Shown here: positions 21,652-32,272 of the stretch, one piece after another
Numbering within the stretch: position 1 is the stretch's first letter
How the letters are laid out: each line of letters starts with the position of its first letter
Assembly: GCA_022316685.1 (NCBI GenBank)
Contig: JAKJHU010000068.1
Span: 930,001-994,000, forward strand
Source: Progne subis subis
Lineage: Eukaryota > Chordata > Aves > Passeriformes > Hirundinidae
Direction of reading: 5' to 3'
Length of the DNA: 64,000 nt
The notes under the pieces: generated by a model
Databases searched by the model: none
Told to the model about the DNA's origin: nothing
The model's input: only the letters and a program-made list of their open reading frames with translations
Position numbers and translations under genes: made by a program

Positions 21652-24600
21652 GTAAGTCTGCCTCTGCTCTCTCCCTGCTTTTTTGCAAGGTGCAGAGGTG
21701 GCAATTGCTGTGTTTGTGATCTCCAGGTGAATGTGCAAAGCTGCACTGCTGAGGTGATGTGGGGGTGAGCAAACCTCCTGTCTCCATCCCATGAAATTGT
21801 GGGGACCTGCACACCATGCTCCCACTTTTCTCATTGTCCTTACTGACTGCACGCCGCTGGCCCTTCTTGGGAGAGAGCAGGTGGGACTGGGAGAAGCCTT
21901 GCAGAGGGATGGATGAACCCAGCAGTGGCAGATGCTCCTGGTGTATCTCGATGGAAAGCTCTTGGCAACTCCCAGCTGCAGATTTACCAAGGCAGAGCTG
22001 GTGCTGGACCTGGCACCAGGGCAATTTACATAAATAAAACCTAAAGAAAACTGGAGGGCGGGGGGATCAGGAGCAGGGATGTAAACCAGAAGCTTGTTAG
22101 CTGTGCAACAGCAGAATATTGCTGGCCAGGCTCTCCCTCTGCTTTCAGCAGCAGAATGATGCCCTCAATTGTGCTTTAATAGATGCTGGGGGGAAAATAA
22201 CTCCTGTCCAAGCTGCAAAACCTCTTTTCTAATTCCAGATGGGGAAAAAGGCAGGGCTGTGGGCCAGAAGAGCCTCCACAGTAAGCTCTTTCCACTGATG
22301 CTCTGGGTCTTCCCTGGCACAGGGGCTTCTGGGACAATGGCTTTTTGGTGTAGAAAATGTGCCTTTTGGAACTGGTTCTGGCACATCACAGGGTGCATAG
22401 GAGCTGTGAATGTAGAGCAAAGCCCCGTGAAAATTTGGATTTTTACAGGACTGGCCTAACCCCGCTGGGTGCTGGTGTGGGGAGAGGGTGCCTGTGTGGC
22501 TCTTGCTGATAAACAATAGCCAGCGTGTGTCCATTTGATAGCACCGTGCCCTTTAGAATAAAGGCTTTTTTCCCCCGTTTTCTCCCCTCCTGAAGCCTGG
22601 AGATGGCTTGCCCAGATTGGCAGCCTGATTAAGCAGTCAGTGGATGACATTAGCTGTGAGTGACAGGCGCAGTCAATCTCCCTCCGGTGTCGTGCTGGAT
22701 CAAGGAGAGCCTCGCTGGGTAACTGCCCCGGCGCTGCTCTGGAAAGGGACAAACGAGGGAAAAAGGCAATCCCACGAGTCCTTTATACTTGCCAGTCTGT
22801 CCCGGTGGAAGGGGGATGCTGGGGTCTGCCTGCCCAGCTGGGGGCTTGCAGGTCTTGGACAGGCAGCACACGGAGACAGGGATATGGAGGCCTTGCAGCT
22901 CAGCAGCGTCCCAGCCCTTCTCTCCTAAAGCCTGCCCAGGGCTTGGGGTGGCAAGCAAGGGCTGGCACAGCTGCTGTGCCTGTGGTAGGGCTAAACACGT
23001 GGATGCCCTGCTGCGTATGCACCCTGGGCGCTGCAGGTGACGGGGCAGCTCTTCCCAGAAGGCTTGCAGAGTTCCTGGTGAAGCAGTGAGCTGGGATATA
23101 ATGGGCAAGTGGAGTGGGCTTGGAGTGTTTGGAAGGGGATGGTTCTGCTCCTGCCTGGCTCCCACTGCAGCAGATGAGCAGAAACCTCCATCACCCGAGG
23201 TCTCCCTGGAGCCTTCTCATTTCCAGGCTGAACACTCCCAGTTTTCCCAGCCTGGCTCCAGAGCAGAGGGCCCCTGACTCTCTTGGCATCTCCATGGCCT
23301 CCTCTGGAGTCTCTCCAGCAGGTCCATGTCCTTCCTGTGCTGGAGGTCCCCGTCTTGTGTCAAGGGCTACAAGGATGGAACATCCCAGGGTACAGCTGGG
23401 GGGTTGTGGCAATCTCTCAGAAGGAAACTCCAGCCTTTGTCCCAGGGTTTGCAGCCCAAAGCGGTGTCCTGCCTCCAGACCCTCCCTGAGCGTTTCCCGG
23501 CTCTCAGGTTCTGGTCTCCCTCCTCCCTGAGCACACATGTCCCGTGTGCTGGGCGGGTTGGAAACCTCCCGGCACCCACTGCAGCTGGATCTGGAAAGCG
23601 CAACTTATTTTTAGCGTGCTGGTGATATTAAGAAATGTATTTTGAAACAGAAAGGTTTTGCAGAAGCCAGCCCCATGTGCCAAGGGCTGCTGGGGTGTTT
23701 TAGCCTCGTTTGCCCCTCCTGGAGCCTGCTGGCCCCAGCGTGGCAGCCAGTGACAAGTGTGCTGCCAAGCCTCTGGAGATGCTCTTAGCTCTCGAATAAC
23801 CCATTTTGTCAGGTTCCTTTTTATTTTCTTTCCAGGCACTTAACTCCAGAGGCTGGGATTTAAATGTGCCTTTGCAACAGCACTGCCTCCAGTGCTTTTC
23901 CATTTCTCAGGGTGTTTAACCGATCTGGTGCCTCAGGAAAGAGGGCAGCGCTGAAAAATCCCTGTCGTGTTACGGAGGGAGCCCTGGGGGAGCTCGGGGG
24001 ACACGTGCCCATGTCCCCCGGAGCAGATTTGTTGGGACGCACACCTGGGAGCTGTGTTTGAAAGGTCTCAGGAGCGTCTCTGTCCTTGGGGAGCTTGGCA
24101 GGCACAGAGGCTGCAGAAGCTTGGCCTGTTCTTGTTTCCTGAGGTGGGATGCTGAACACGCTCCGACAAACCTTCCTGGGAAATCATCGCGTGCCTCTCC
24201 CGCCACCTCTTTCACTGCAGCCCTGGAACAGTAGCTCTTTCCTGGTTGACTCTTTCCCTGGCTCCGGCTGCCTTTGTCACTCTCCTACGTGCTCTGCACT
24301 TGACTCTGTCCCCTAATGAGGCTGCACAGGCCCGGGGCAGGCTCGCGAGCTCCAGCGCCGTGCGAGCGGGAGTGGAGAGGAGCGAGCCTGGTTATTAAAG
24401 GTGAAAGGAGGCAATTAGAGGGAAAGGCAGCCGGGTGATGGGAGAGGGAAGGAGCACGGGGGTTTGCTGGGGTGGCTGACGAGGCAAAAGGCTCTCAGCC
24501 GCGGGAGCAAAGCGAAGGTATTAATCCTGGGCTAAAGCAGTAATTGATGCTCGCGGTCCCCGTGCTGTCGGCTTTCGCCCACCCCTCTGCCTTTTGGAAA

Positions 24601-24801
24601 ATACCAGATCCAGAAAGGCTGGTGGAGGGAAGTGGCTCCCCTGCCAGCCTTTTTGGGGGACCTCATGGGGCTTTCTGTCCTCCTGCTAGCTCTCGTCTTG
24701 GGGCTTACCCCTTGCCAGCATGGTACCCTGTGAGCATTCCCGAGCCTTTCCCGGCCTTCCCTTGCCAGGGAAATAACTCCTTGTTTTTGTCCTCTTCCCA
24801 G
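21652..24801 (+). other. CDH23: CDH23 intron between signal-peptide exon and EC1 start
   Basis: A 3.15-kb intron with donor GTAAGT at 21652 and acceptor TTCCCAG ending at 24801. It contains one antisense CR1 fragment and no recognised exon. The remainder is unique sequence in which I see nothing identifiable. Confidence 0.85.
23200..23350 (-). mobile_element. CR1 LINE internal 3' fragment (antisense)
   Basis: On the + strand it reads GGAGCCTTCTCATTTCCAGG, CTGAACACTCCCAGTTTTCC and then GGCCTCCTCTGGAGTCTCTC and CAGCAGGTCCATGTCCTTCC. This is the reverse complement of a CR1 block that lies a few hundred bases before the 3' end. Confidence 0.8.
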
Positions 24802-24879
24802 GACAAGGCAATCGCCTGCCGTACTTCATCAACTACTTCTTTGACACCTACCTGCTGATCAACGAGGACACACCTGTGG
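24802..24879 (+). CDS. CDH23: Cadherin-23 coding exon, start of EC1
   Basis: A 78-base exon with phase 1 at both ends, between CCCAG and G|GTAAGT. It encodes, with split codons, GQGNRLPYFINYFFDTYLLI and then NEDTPVG. The N-R pair near the mature N-terminus is the one that helps bind the extra calcium ion (site 0) at the CDH23 tip, and it is present. Mammalian CDH23 has the same layout (NRLPFF, then FFDTYLLI and EDTPVG). This segment forms the outermost part of the handshake with protocadherin-15 (family knowledge). Confidence 0.96.
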
Positions 24880-25695
24880 GTAAGTGGGATGGGCCTGTGG
24901 GCACAGGCTGCTGCCGCACAATGGAGAAGTGTGGAAAAGGAATGCTGTTCGTTTGACTGACACATGGAGCTTTTACTTCTTTATTTAGCTGGGGATCGGT
25001 TTTTAGTAAATGCAGAAATCGACCCGGTCATTCTCGGCGCCTTCCCGGGCTCTCAGTCCATTAAACTTGTGGTCTTCAATCAGGGCTCGTGACTGGCTTT
25101 TAATGTGGGAGGAATCGATTGGGAGGCTGGGATGGAGCCTGTGGAGGTCCCTTCTGCCACCCACAGCCCGAGCAGCACCTCCTTAAGAAAGGGCTTCTTA
25201 CTGCACCCACGTCATTACCGGAGGGTTGGAAGTGTCTGGAGAGATCTCCAGTGACTGCTCAGCTCCACCAGCGCTTCCAGCTGAGCCGTCTGTCCCTTCC
25301 AGGGGCCCCCGACAGCCCCTGTGGGCTTTGGGCGGTGTCTGAGCACGCAGGCAGGACGGGGAGTCTTGGTTTGGGTGGAAGGTGGAGGCTCCTTCATGGC
25401 AGCTGAGCTCTGCAGAGCTCACCCTCGGGAGAAGCCCTGGGAAGGGAGCAGGGGTGAGAGCTGGTCGGGAACAGCCTAATGGAAATGCTTCCTCACGGAG
25501 CACCTTGCTCTCCAAGTACTTGAGCTTGAAATACCTTATGGGAATTGGACTGAACTTCTATTTTGTCAGAAAATAGGGAGATTTCCTACAGCCCGCTTTC
25601 CAGTGACACATTATGAGAGTCAAGTTGTTCTTGGAATTACTTTGGTGGTTGAATTTCATTTTCTTTTTTTTAAACTTTGTACTACACTGAGTGTG

Positions 25696-25743
<48 letters not shown>
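25696..25743. repeat. Compound microsatellite (CATA)n(TA)n
   Basis: About six CATA units followed by an AT dinucleotide run to 25743. It is likely to vary in length between individuals. Confidence 0.95.
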
Positions 25744-26084
25744 AAATTGACTCTTAAGAATATTGGCACCTTGAGATTTTGCTTCCAGATGCGCTGGAGG
25801 GAAGTGTCAGCCTGGGAAGTGTTGGCACACACAGTTGTCTCTGTGTTTCCTGCTGTTGGTAGGCATTTTCTGAGCTAAGTTTTATTAGCTTTAAAAAAAA
25901 AAAAGTAGCATCTGGAAATACCTTTCTGAGATCCTGAGTGTGAGGAGCAGAACAGTGTGTGGCGCCTGTTCCCCGGAGAAAAAAAAAAGTGTCTTTTTTG
26001 AGTGCCCATCCCTACGACATCCCTCCCTACAGCATCCCCTCCCTCCAAACCCAGCAGCTCCCTGCCTGCTGCCTGCCATGCCGA

Positions 26085-26340
26085 AAGGGATCTTAAGCAA
26101 CAATTAAGAGATCATTCCCCCTCTAATCACTTACAAGAGTAAATTAGTCTTGTCAGGAGCTATTAAGACAGAGAGCTCGGAATTCATTAGGCGAGATTGG
26201 GCCGAGGGAGCTGCTGGCGCTGCCGCCAGTCCAGGCTGATTAATTTCTCCCAAAACATCATCAATGCCCATCTGTTTCATTTAGGTCTGGGGAGAGCAAT
26301 TTTCAGGTGGACTGACCCTGTAGTCAGTTATTTCACCCAG
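26085..26340. promoter_or_regulatory. Possible conserved non-coding element
   Basis: Unique sequence with clustered AATTAAGAG, TCTAATCAC, GTAAATTAG, AATTCATTAG and CTGATTAATTT motifs, typical of homeodomain-bound enhancers. Not verifiable here. Confidence 0.22.
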
Positions 26341-26879
26341 AAGCAATGGAAACACACACACACGTGCAGAGGGAGTTGGAGATGGGAGAGCTCCAGGAAG
26401 GTGCCGGGGAGGGACTTGTAGGAGAAAGGAGGGAGAGGCCTAGAGAGAAGGATGAGGAGGAGGGATGGTGGTTGGTTGGGCTGTGGTGGCACGGGCAGGA
26501 CAGGGCCCCAGGAGAGCCAGCTGCCAGCAGCTGTATCACCCGGTGTTTTACTTGGAAAATGGGTTTGTTATCCGACTGGGTAACAGCCCTTGGGAGAAGA
26601 GCGTGCAGGAGAGGCGCTGTCCATCTCTATCCTGCTGCTCTTTGCCTTATGCAAAATCATTCCAAGGGCCATTTCGCATAATCCCAGACCTCTTGGAGGG
26701 CTGTGGGCAAGGGATGCCTTGGATGCCAGGTGGAGGAGTGGCTGGAGGGCCCTGGGAAGGTGGCACTGCTGCCACAGGGGTCCTGCAGCCCTAGATTTGT
26801 CAGCAGGTGGGAACGGGCAGGCATCTCTCCAGGCTCCTCTTGGTCGGGGTCCCTGGTGCTGCCAAAGGAGCATCTTCTT

Positions 26880-27150
26880 AGCATAATGTAATGACTGGAG
26901 TCTAATTGCCCAGCAAATGGATTTGCTGTGAGCGGGACAGCAATGGGAAAATGAAGATGATCCATCATGTCAGGTCTGTAAGTAGCCTTATAACCACCTA
27001 GCTTGGATTCACCCAGGTTTCTCTGAAAGCTTTCATGCCTCAACGCCTTGCAAAATGCGTGACAAAAGAGGCCATTCAGACGAGTGCAATTCCACTTCCC
27101 CTTCATCCCAGCGATAACACCTTAGCGTCACTGGAATAATGTTGTCTTAA
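26880..27150. promoter_or_regulatory. Possible conserved non-coding element
   Basis: Unique sequence without repeat signatures, with CATAATGTAATGACTGG, GTCTAATTGCCCAG, GCGTGACAAAAGAGGCC and a TAGCGTCA site. Balanced composition and absence of CR1 suggest constraint, but this is only an impression. Confidence 0.2.
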
Positions 27151-27369
27151 AAGAGCGGGAGACACTTTGTGCACTGCACTCGAGGTGATAACGTGCGCTT
27201 GGCCTTGCCCTCAGGCCATGTCACGTCAGGGGCATGGTCACCCAGGTGGGGACAGCAGCGTGTCCCCTCCTGCCCGTCAGACCGGGGTTGTTCATGCCTT
27301 GCGTGAAGCCAGCAGCGAGGCTTAGTCTGCATCGTAGCTCAGGTTCAAGGGGCTGTGAGCACTTGCTGG

Positions 27370-27455
27370 GAGGTGCCCCTGAGCACGGCAGGGCTTTTGT
27401 ACCAAGATGATCTTTAGGGTCCCTTCCGACCCAAAGCATTCCACGATTCCATGAA
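27370..27455 (+). mobile_element. CR1 LINE 3'-end fragment
   Basis: Contains GATGATCTTTAGGGTCCCTT, then CCGACCCAAAGCATTCCACG and a final ATTCCATGA unit, the CR1 tail. Confidence 0.85.
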
Positions 27456-27846
27456 GGACTGGTGTCCCCTGGAAAGCCGGCTGAGGCTGGGCAGCGCACG
27501 GCACAGGGTGGGCTGTCCGTTCCCTGGGCAATGTGAGTGTGAGGACGTGCCGGTGGAGCTGGTGACAGCGCCTGGGCTGGCTGGCAGGTGGGGAGGCTGG
27601 GCTCCCGCAGGACTTCTGCAGAGGCTGCCTGCTGCTTGATTCCAGTACTTACTCCTGGATAGGAATGTCTGCAGCTGAGGCTCTGGGCTCTCTACCCCAC
27701 CAGCTCACAGGGATGCCTGCTGTGACTGGTGCGAAGCTCAGGCCCAGGTTCCCCAAATTTGGCTGCCTCAGCACCTCCTGCCATGTATCACCCTGGGACA
27801 GCGCAGGGCCAAGGAGAGCCCCCAAGCCAGCGAGTCCCAGGGCCAG

Positions 27847-28473
27847 TGTTGGAGTCCAGGGCATTCCTTTGGTTGCCCTGGAGGGTCAGAGACCTGGGCA
27901 GGGGGGTCTGGGACCCCAGCCCAGAGCTCAGAGAGACACTGGCTTTGATTTCAGTCCATGGGAAAGGCTTCTTGCACTGCAAGAGGGTTTACAGGCCACA
28001 AGAGTGTGAAAAATAGTTTAGTATATCACAGGGTGAAAAAACAGTGGGTTTGGGATTTTTGGCATTGAAGTGAATGGGGCAAGATGGAGAATTTGGGGCG
28101 TTGTCTCCTTCTTCCTCCACTCCATTTCTGCAGTGACGTTGGCACAAAGTAGTTAGTGAGGATTGGGTCAGAATAAAGATGACCTTTTTAGTAATAGTGA
28201 CAGACATTGGTAATAAATAGTAAATATTGAATATGTAGCAATTAGTATAAAAGTTAAAAATATAAAGTATAAAGTAAAGTATAAAAGATAAGGGACGTCC
28301 CCTGGGACGGGGGGAGTCACCAGATGTCCGAGCCGCGGCAAACATCTTTTGGACACTGAGAAAATTGTAAGATAAGAACTAATAAACGAAGCATGTAACC
28401 TTGAAGACTCCGTCTTTTCCTGCGTTTGGCTCAGAGCTTTGCAGAGGGCTAGGACTCTAAAACCACCTGAATG
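27847..28473 (+). mobile_element. Probable solo LTR of an endogenous retrovirus, copy 1 (sense)
   Basis: A 627-base block that recurs in opposite orientation at 41026-41652. It starts TGTTGGAGTCCAGGGCATTC. Near the 3' end it has TATAAAAGATAAGG at about 28281 (TATA-like), then a GC-rich stretch and ACTAATAAACGAAG at about 28379 (poly(A) signal), which is the U3-R-U5 order of an LTR. The last shared bases are AACCACCTGAATG. No retroviral internal coding region lies next to it, so it would be a solo LTR. No clear target-site duplication is seen and the 3' end is not a clear CA, so the boundaries rest only on homology between the copies. The family is unnamed here. Confidence 0.65.
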
Positions 28474-30235
28474 GCAGGGAATTTAAACTCCTGCAAAGGA
28501 GAACCCGACAGGCCAGGAGCAGGGCGGAGGGATGGCCCCAGCAGCGCCAGCTCAGCGCCTTGCCCAGTGACCCGGGCTGTGTTTGCTGCTCAGAACCCCC
28601 CTTTTTCCTTCCCTCTGGCTCCATGGATTTCCCAGGAGGGTTGGGCTGTGCTCTCCATCCTGAGGTCCACTGAGCTTGGACAGCAAGGTGGATGGAGGGA
28701 GGGATGGCTGGATGGCTGACAGGGAATTTCATGGCTTGCTCTGCCCTCTTTCTGCTCTCTGCAGCTTTTGCTGAGCTGGCAAACGCTGTAAGCAGGGATG
28801 TTTCTCCACTAAATTTGAATAGGCGGAGCTGAACCTTGCTCTTTGTAAGATCTCCTTCGGAACGGGCTGCCCGTGGAGCTGTGGCTCTCACTGTGCCCCC
28901 AAGGCTGCTGCAGCCTAAGAGGAGCCCGGGATAGAGGAGTGCCACTGAGGTCTGGGTGTACTTTGCTGGCCGGTGGCCGCTGAAGGGTTTGGGTCGGTGT
29001 GTGACACCTCGTGCCTGCTGGGACACAATTATTTCACAAGCAAACTAAAGAGGAACGTTGTATTCCACAGGCAGGGTGTTCCGCGGTAACTCCTCACGTG
29101 GATCTGAGGCAGCGCATCCCTCTGATATTTGTGGACGATTTGATTTCATTCTCTGTCCTAGACAAGGACTAAGGCCAGAGGGATTTTCTTCTCCAGGCAG
29201 GGAAGGCTTCCATCCTCCACGCTCTCTATCTGTCCTTTCCAAGGCGATCGTCTCTTTCCAACACGGCCTTTTGCTGCCGTGCTCTGGACAGGGAGATGCT
29301 TTGGCACCCAGGACAGGTCCCCCCGGGGGTGCTGGGTGGCTCAAGCTGCTGCTGAAGATAGGATTATCAGTGTGGGATTGAGCACGGGCTCAACCTGCTC
29401 GATCCCATAGCTGTCGGCATCTGCCGGCGCCCGGGCTCCTCCAAATGCATCACGGGGAGGAAAAAGGAAAAAATGCTGGCTCTGTGATCCCTGCATGCTT
29501 CTGGACTGATTAAATCATTTCGGAGCTCGGATCTCCCTGCACGAGGCTTGGGGGCCATCTCCTGGGGACAGCTTTGGTGGAGGGCTGTGGCCGTCTGAGG
29601 GCAGACCCTTTTCCCTTCGGCGTCTCCGGGTCTCCCCGTCGCCTGCAGGACGTGCTGCTGGTGCCGGAGGGGGATGTACCCGCTCCCGTGCGCCTCTTGC
29701 TCCAAACCAGGCGCCAAAGCCAAAGAGGAGATGAGGAATCAGTCTCGGTGCACCACGGGGTTAGAGGTCACAGCCGCGCGACCAGAAAGTCCCCTAGGGG
29801 CACGCTGTTAATGAGGTGCTAATTGGCGAACGAGGAGGGTGGGGCTCGGGATGAAAGGTTGGAATTAACGCCTCCGGGGGGCAAGGCGGTAGGAGGAGTA
29901 CCGGGAGCAGCGCAGGAGTTCCAGCCGGGGAGTCCCTGCCTTTCTCGCAGCCAGGTGAGCTGCCAGTGGGAAAACCATCCCCGTATTTGTGTGTGTTTGC
30001 TGGCACAGCTCCTAAAACGCTCCCCCAGGAGAGCTGCTGCCAGTCAGGGAGGCAAGGGCTGTGCAGTTGGGAGGAAGGCGAGACCTTTCCCCTGCCAGGG
30101 ACAGCAGTGCTGCACGTCCAGATCTATTTGTTAAGGGCTCTTCTTCTACTCAGCTGAGCTGGGTTTCAGCTGGATCGGCATTTAGGCTTAGCTGATGGTA
30201 GGCTTGTGAGGTGAGGTGCATTTGTAGGAGTCACG

Positions 30236-30386
30236 TTGCTGGTGCCCCATCCCTGGAAGTATCCAAGGCCGGGTTGGACAGGGCTTGGAGCAACCTGGGA
30301 CAGCAGGATGTGTCCCTGGCCATGAGAAGGGGTTGGAAAGAGATGATTTCAAGGGTCCCTTCCCACCCAAACCATTCTGTGAGAGG
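30236..30386 (+). mobile_element. CR1 LINE 3'-end fragment
   Basis: Runs from GCCCCATCCCTGGAAGTATC through GGTTGGACAGGGCTTGGAGC to CCTTCCCACCCAAACCATTC and TGTGA. Confidence 0.92.
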
Positions 30387-31508
30387 ACCGGGGAGGCTGC
30401 CCTTCCCTCTGCTGTGGGATTGTCTCTGATAAACTTCAGCTGCTGGTGAAACCAGGCTGCTGCACGTAAATAATCCACAGCTGGGAGGGCAGGCAAGTGG
30501 GTGAGTGCATGGTGGCCCTTGGTCTGTGGCTGGTGACAGAACTTGGGGACCAGGTGTGTTGGCACTGGCACAGGAGCTTGCGGTTCGTAAGGACAGAAGA
30601 CCCCACAGAGCTACTTTTGTCACTTATCTGACAGAAATAAGGTGCCTTGGCAAGGCTGGAGAACGCTGAACTCCTCAGTTTGCTTTGCCCAGAAGCAAAC
30701 ACCTCTGGGGTGCCTGTGTGCAGCGGTCAGAGTTGATTTGGCCTTTTAGGAAGGGTAATTCCAGAGGGATGTGCCAGACTCTGGCTGTGACGGCGATTGC
30801 GTGGTTTTGAACCTGCCTCACAAGCTTCCTTGGGCCATTGCTGAGATTCTCCTTCCCAAAGGGAGGCTGTGGCCCCCTCACCTTTCCTCTTCAGTGTTTG
30901 TCTATCACCCAACCGCTGTTTACTGCCTAAAACTGAATTTTCGGGGCTCTTGAGTGCTCTCCAGAGGAGCAGCCTCGTTTCTGAGCTGTGCTGGCGAACC
31001 CTAATGAACATCAATATTTGAGGAGAGGATCTCAGCTCTCCCAACTCAAGCCCTTTTTCTGTCATTTGAAGGCCCATTGATGAAATTACTTGTTGAGCTG
31101 CAGAAAGTACAGCATCCTTAATGAAAACTTAAGGCTAGAAAATTAGTTATTCCCAACATCAGGAAACTTAAGGTTTAAAAAAAAAAAAAGAGCCCCACTC
31201 CCACCCAAACCCTTAACCCTGCGTCATTAAATTAATCACTTCATCAATCACTTAAACTTTCATATCTGCTTTGCTAATAGGCAGTAACATTAATGCTTAT
31301 GTTAAAGAAGGGGAAGAGGGAGAAGGAAGAAAGTGTATTTGCAATATGGACTCATTAACATGCCAGGGTAACCTTGCTCCTGGCAAGCGCCTCATCAAAC
31401 CATCCCGAGGTTTGATCTCGCCACCTTTTGAGCCCTGGCACGGGGGCCAGGCCCTTTCCTGGGAGAGGGAGGAAGGATGTGTCACTTTAGTAATGAGGGC
31501 TGGGGTGA

Positions 31509-31526
31509 TTTTTTTTTTTTTTTTTT
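31509..31526. repeat. Poly(T) run of 18
   Basis: Uninterrupted T run; nothing recognisable attached. Confidence 0.9.
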
Positions 31527-32127
31527 AATGTCTGGGATGGCTTTATCGGCATTAATTATCTGTACAGGGCTATGTGTAGGAGCTTCGTTTGCGGGCTGGC
31601 TTCTCGCTGTTTGTGCCCCGTTCCTTGTTCCTCTGGAACGCCTGGGCTTGGATGTCAGCACTGTCCCAGCTCGGGTGAATTGGGCCTTCCAGGCTGATTG
31701 CAGACATTAACATGGGTGGCAAAACTGATAAAGAGCAGGGATAATAATGTGAGTCAGGCTTAACAAAGAGAAAAACACAAGGAGAGGGGAAAAGCACATA
31801 CGTGTGTGTATATGTTCAAGTTAGGAGACATATATATATGTATCTTTGTGGAGGTATTCATGTTCTAAGGGAATATTATTAGCCAAGGGTATTTCTTGCA
31901 TTTGCATACACTCATAATTCTATTTTTGGTGGGGAAGGTGAGCTGTGATTTCACTATCAGAAAAAAAGGCTCTGCTTGCAACCAGTGATGAACATGCTTG
32001 TATGTTTTGCCAGACCGGAAACTTGACGTGTTTGGGTTGTGTGAGCTGAAAAAAGAGGGGAAAAAACCCTAACTCCTTTACCCCTTGCTTCTAATGTTGG
32101 CACATCTGAGGGCTCTGCAATCCAGAT

Positions 32128-32272
32128 CTGCCCCTGGATCCCTGGCAGCGTCCAAAGCCAGGCTGGACGGGGCTGGGAGCAAGCTGGGGTAGTGGAAGGT
32201 GTCCCTGCCTGTGGCAGGGGGTGGAACAGGACAGTCTTCAGGCTCCCTTTAAACCCAGACTGTACCACGACA
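32128..32272 (+). mobile_element. CR1 LINE 3'-end fragment
   Basis: CTGCCCCTGGATCCCTGGCA, then CCAGGCTGGACGGGGCTGGG, GTGGAAGGTGTCCCTGCCTG and a degraded CCCTTTAAACCCAGAC tail. Confidence 0.88.
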
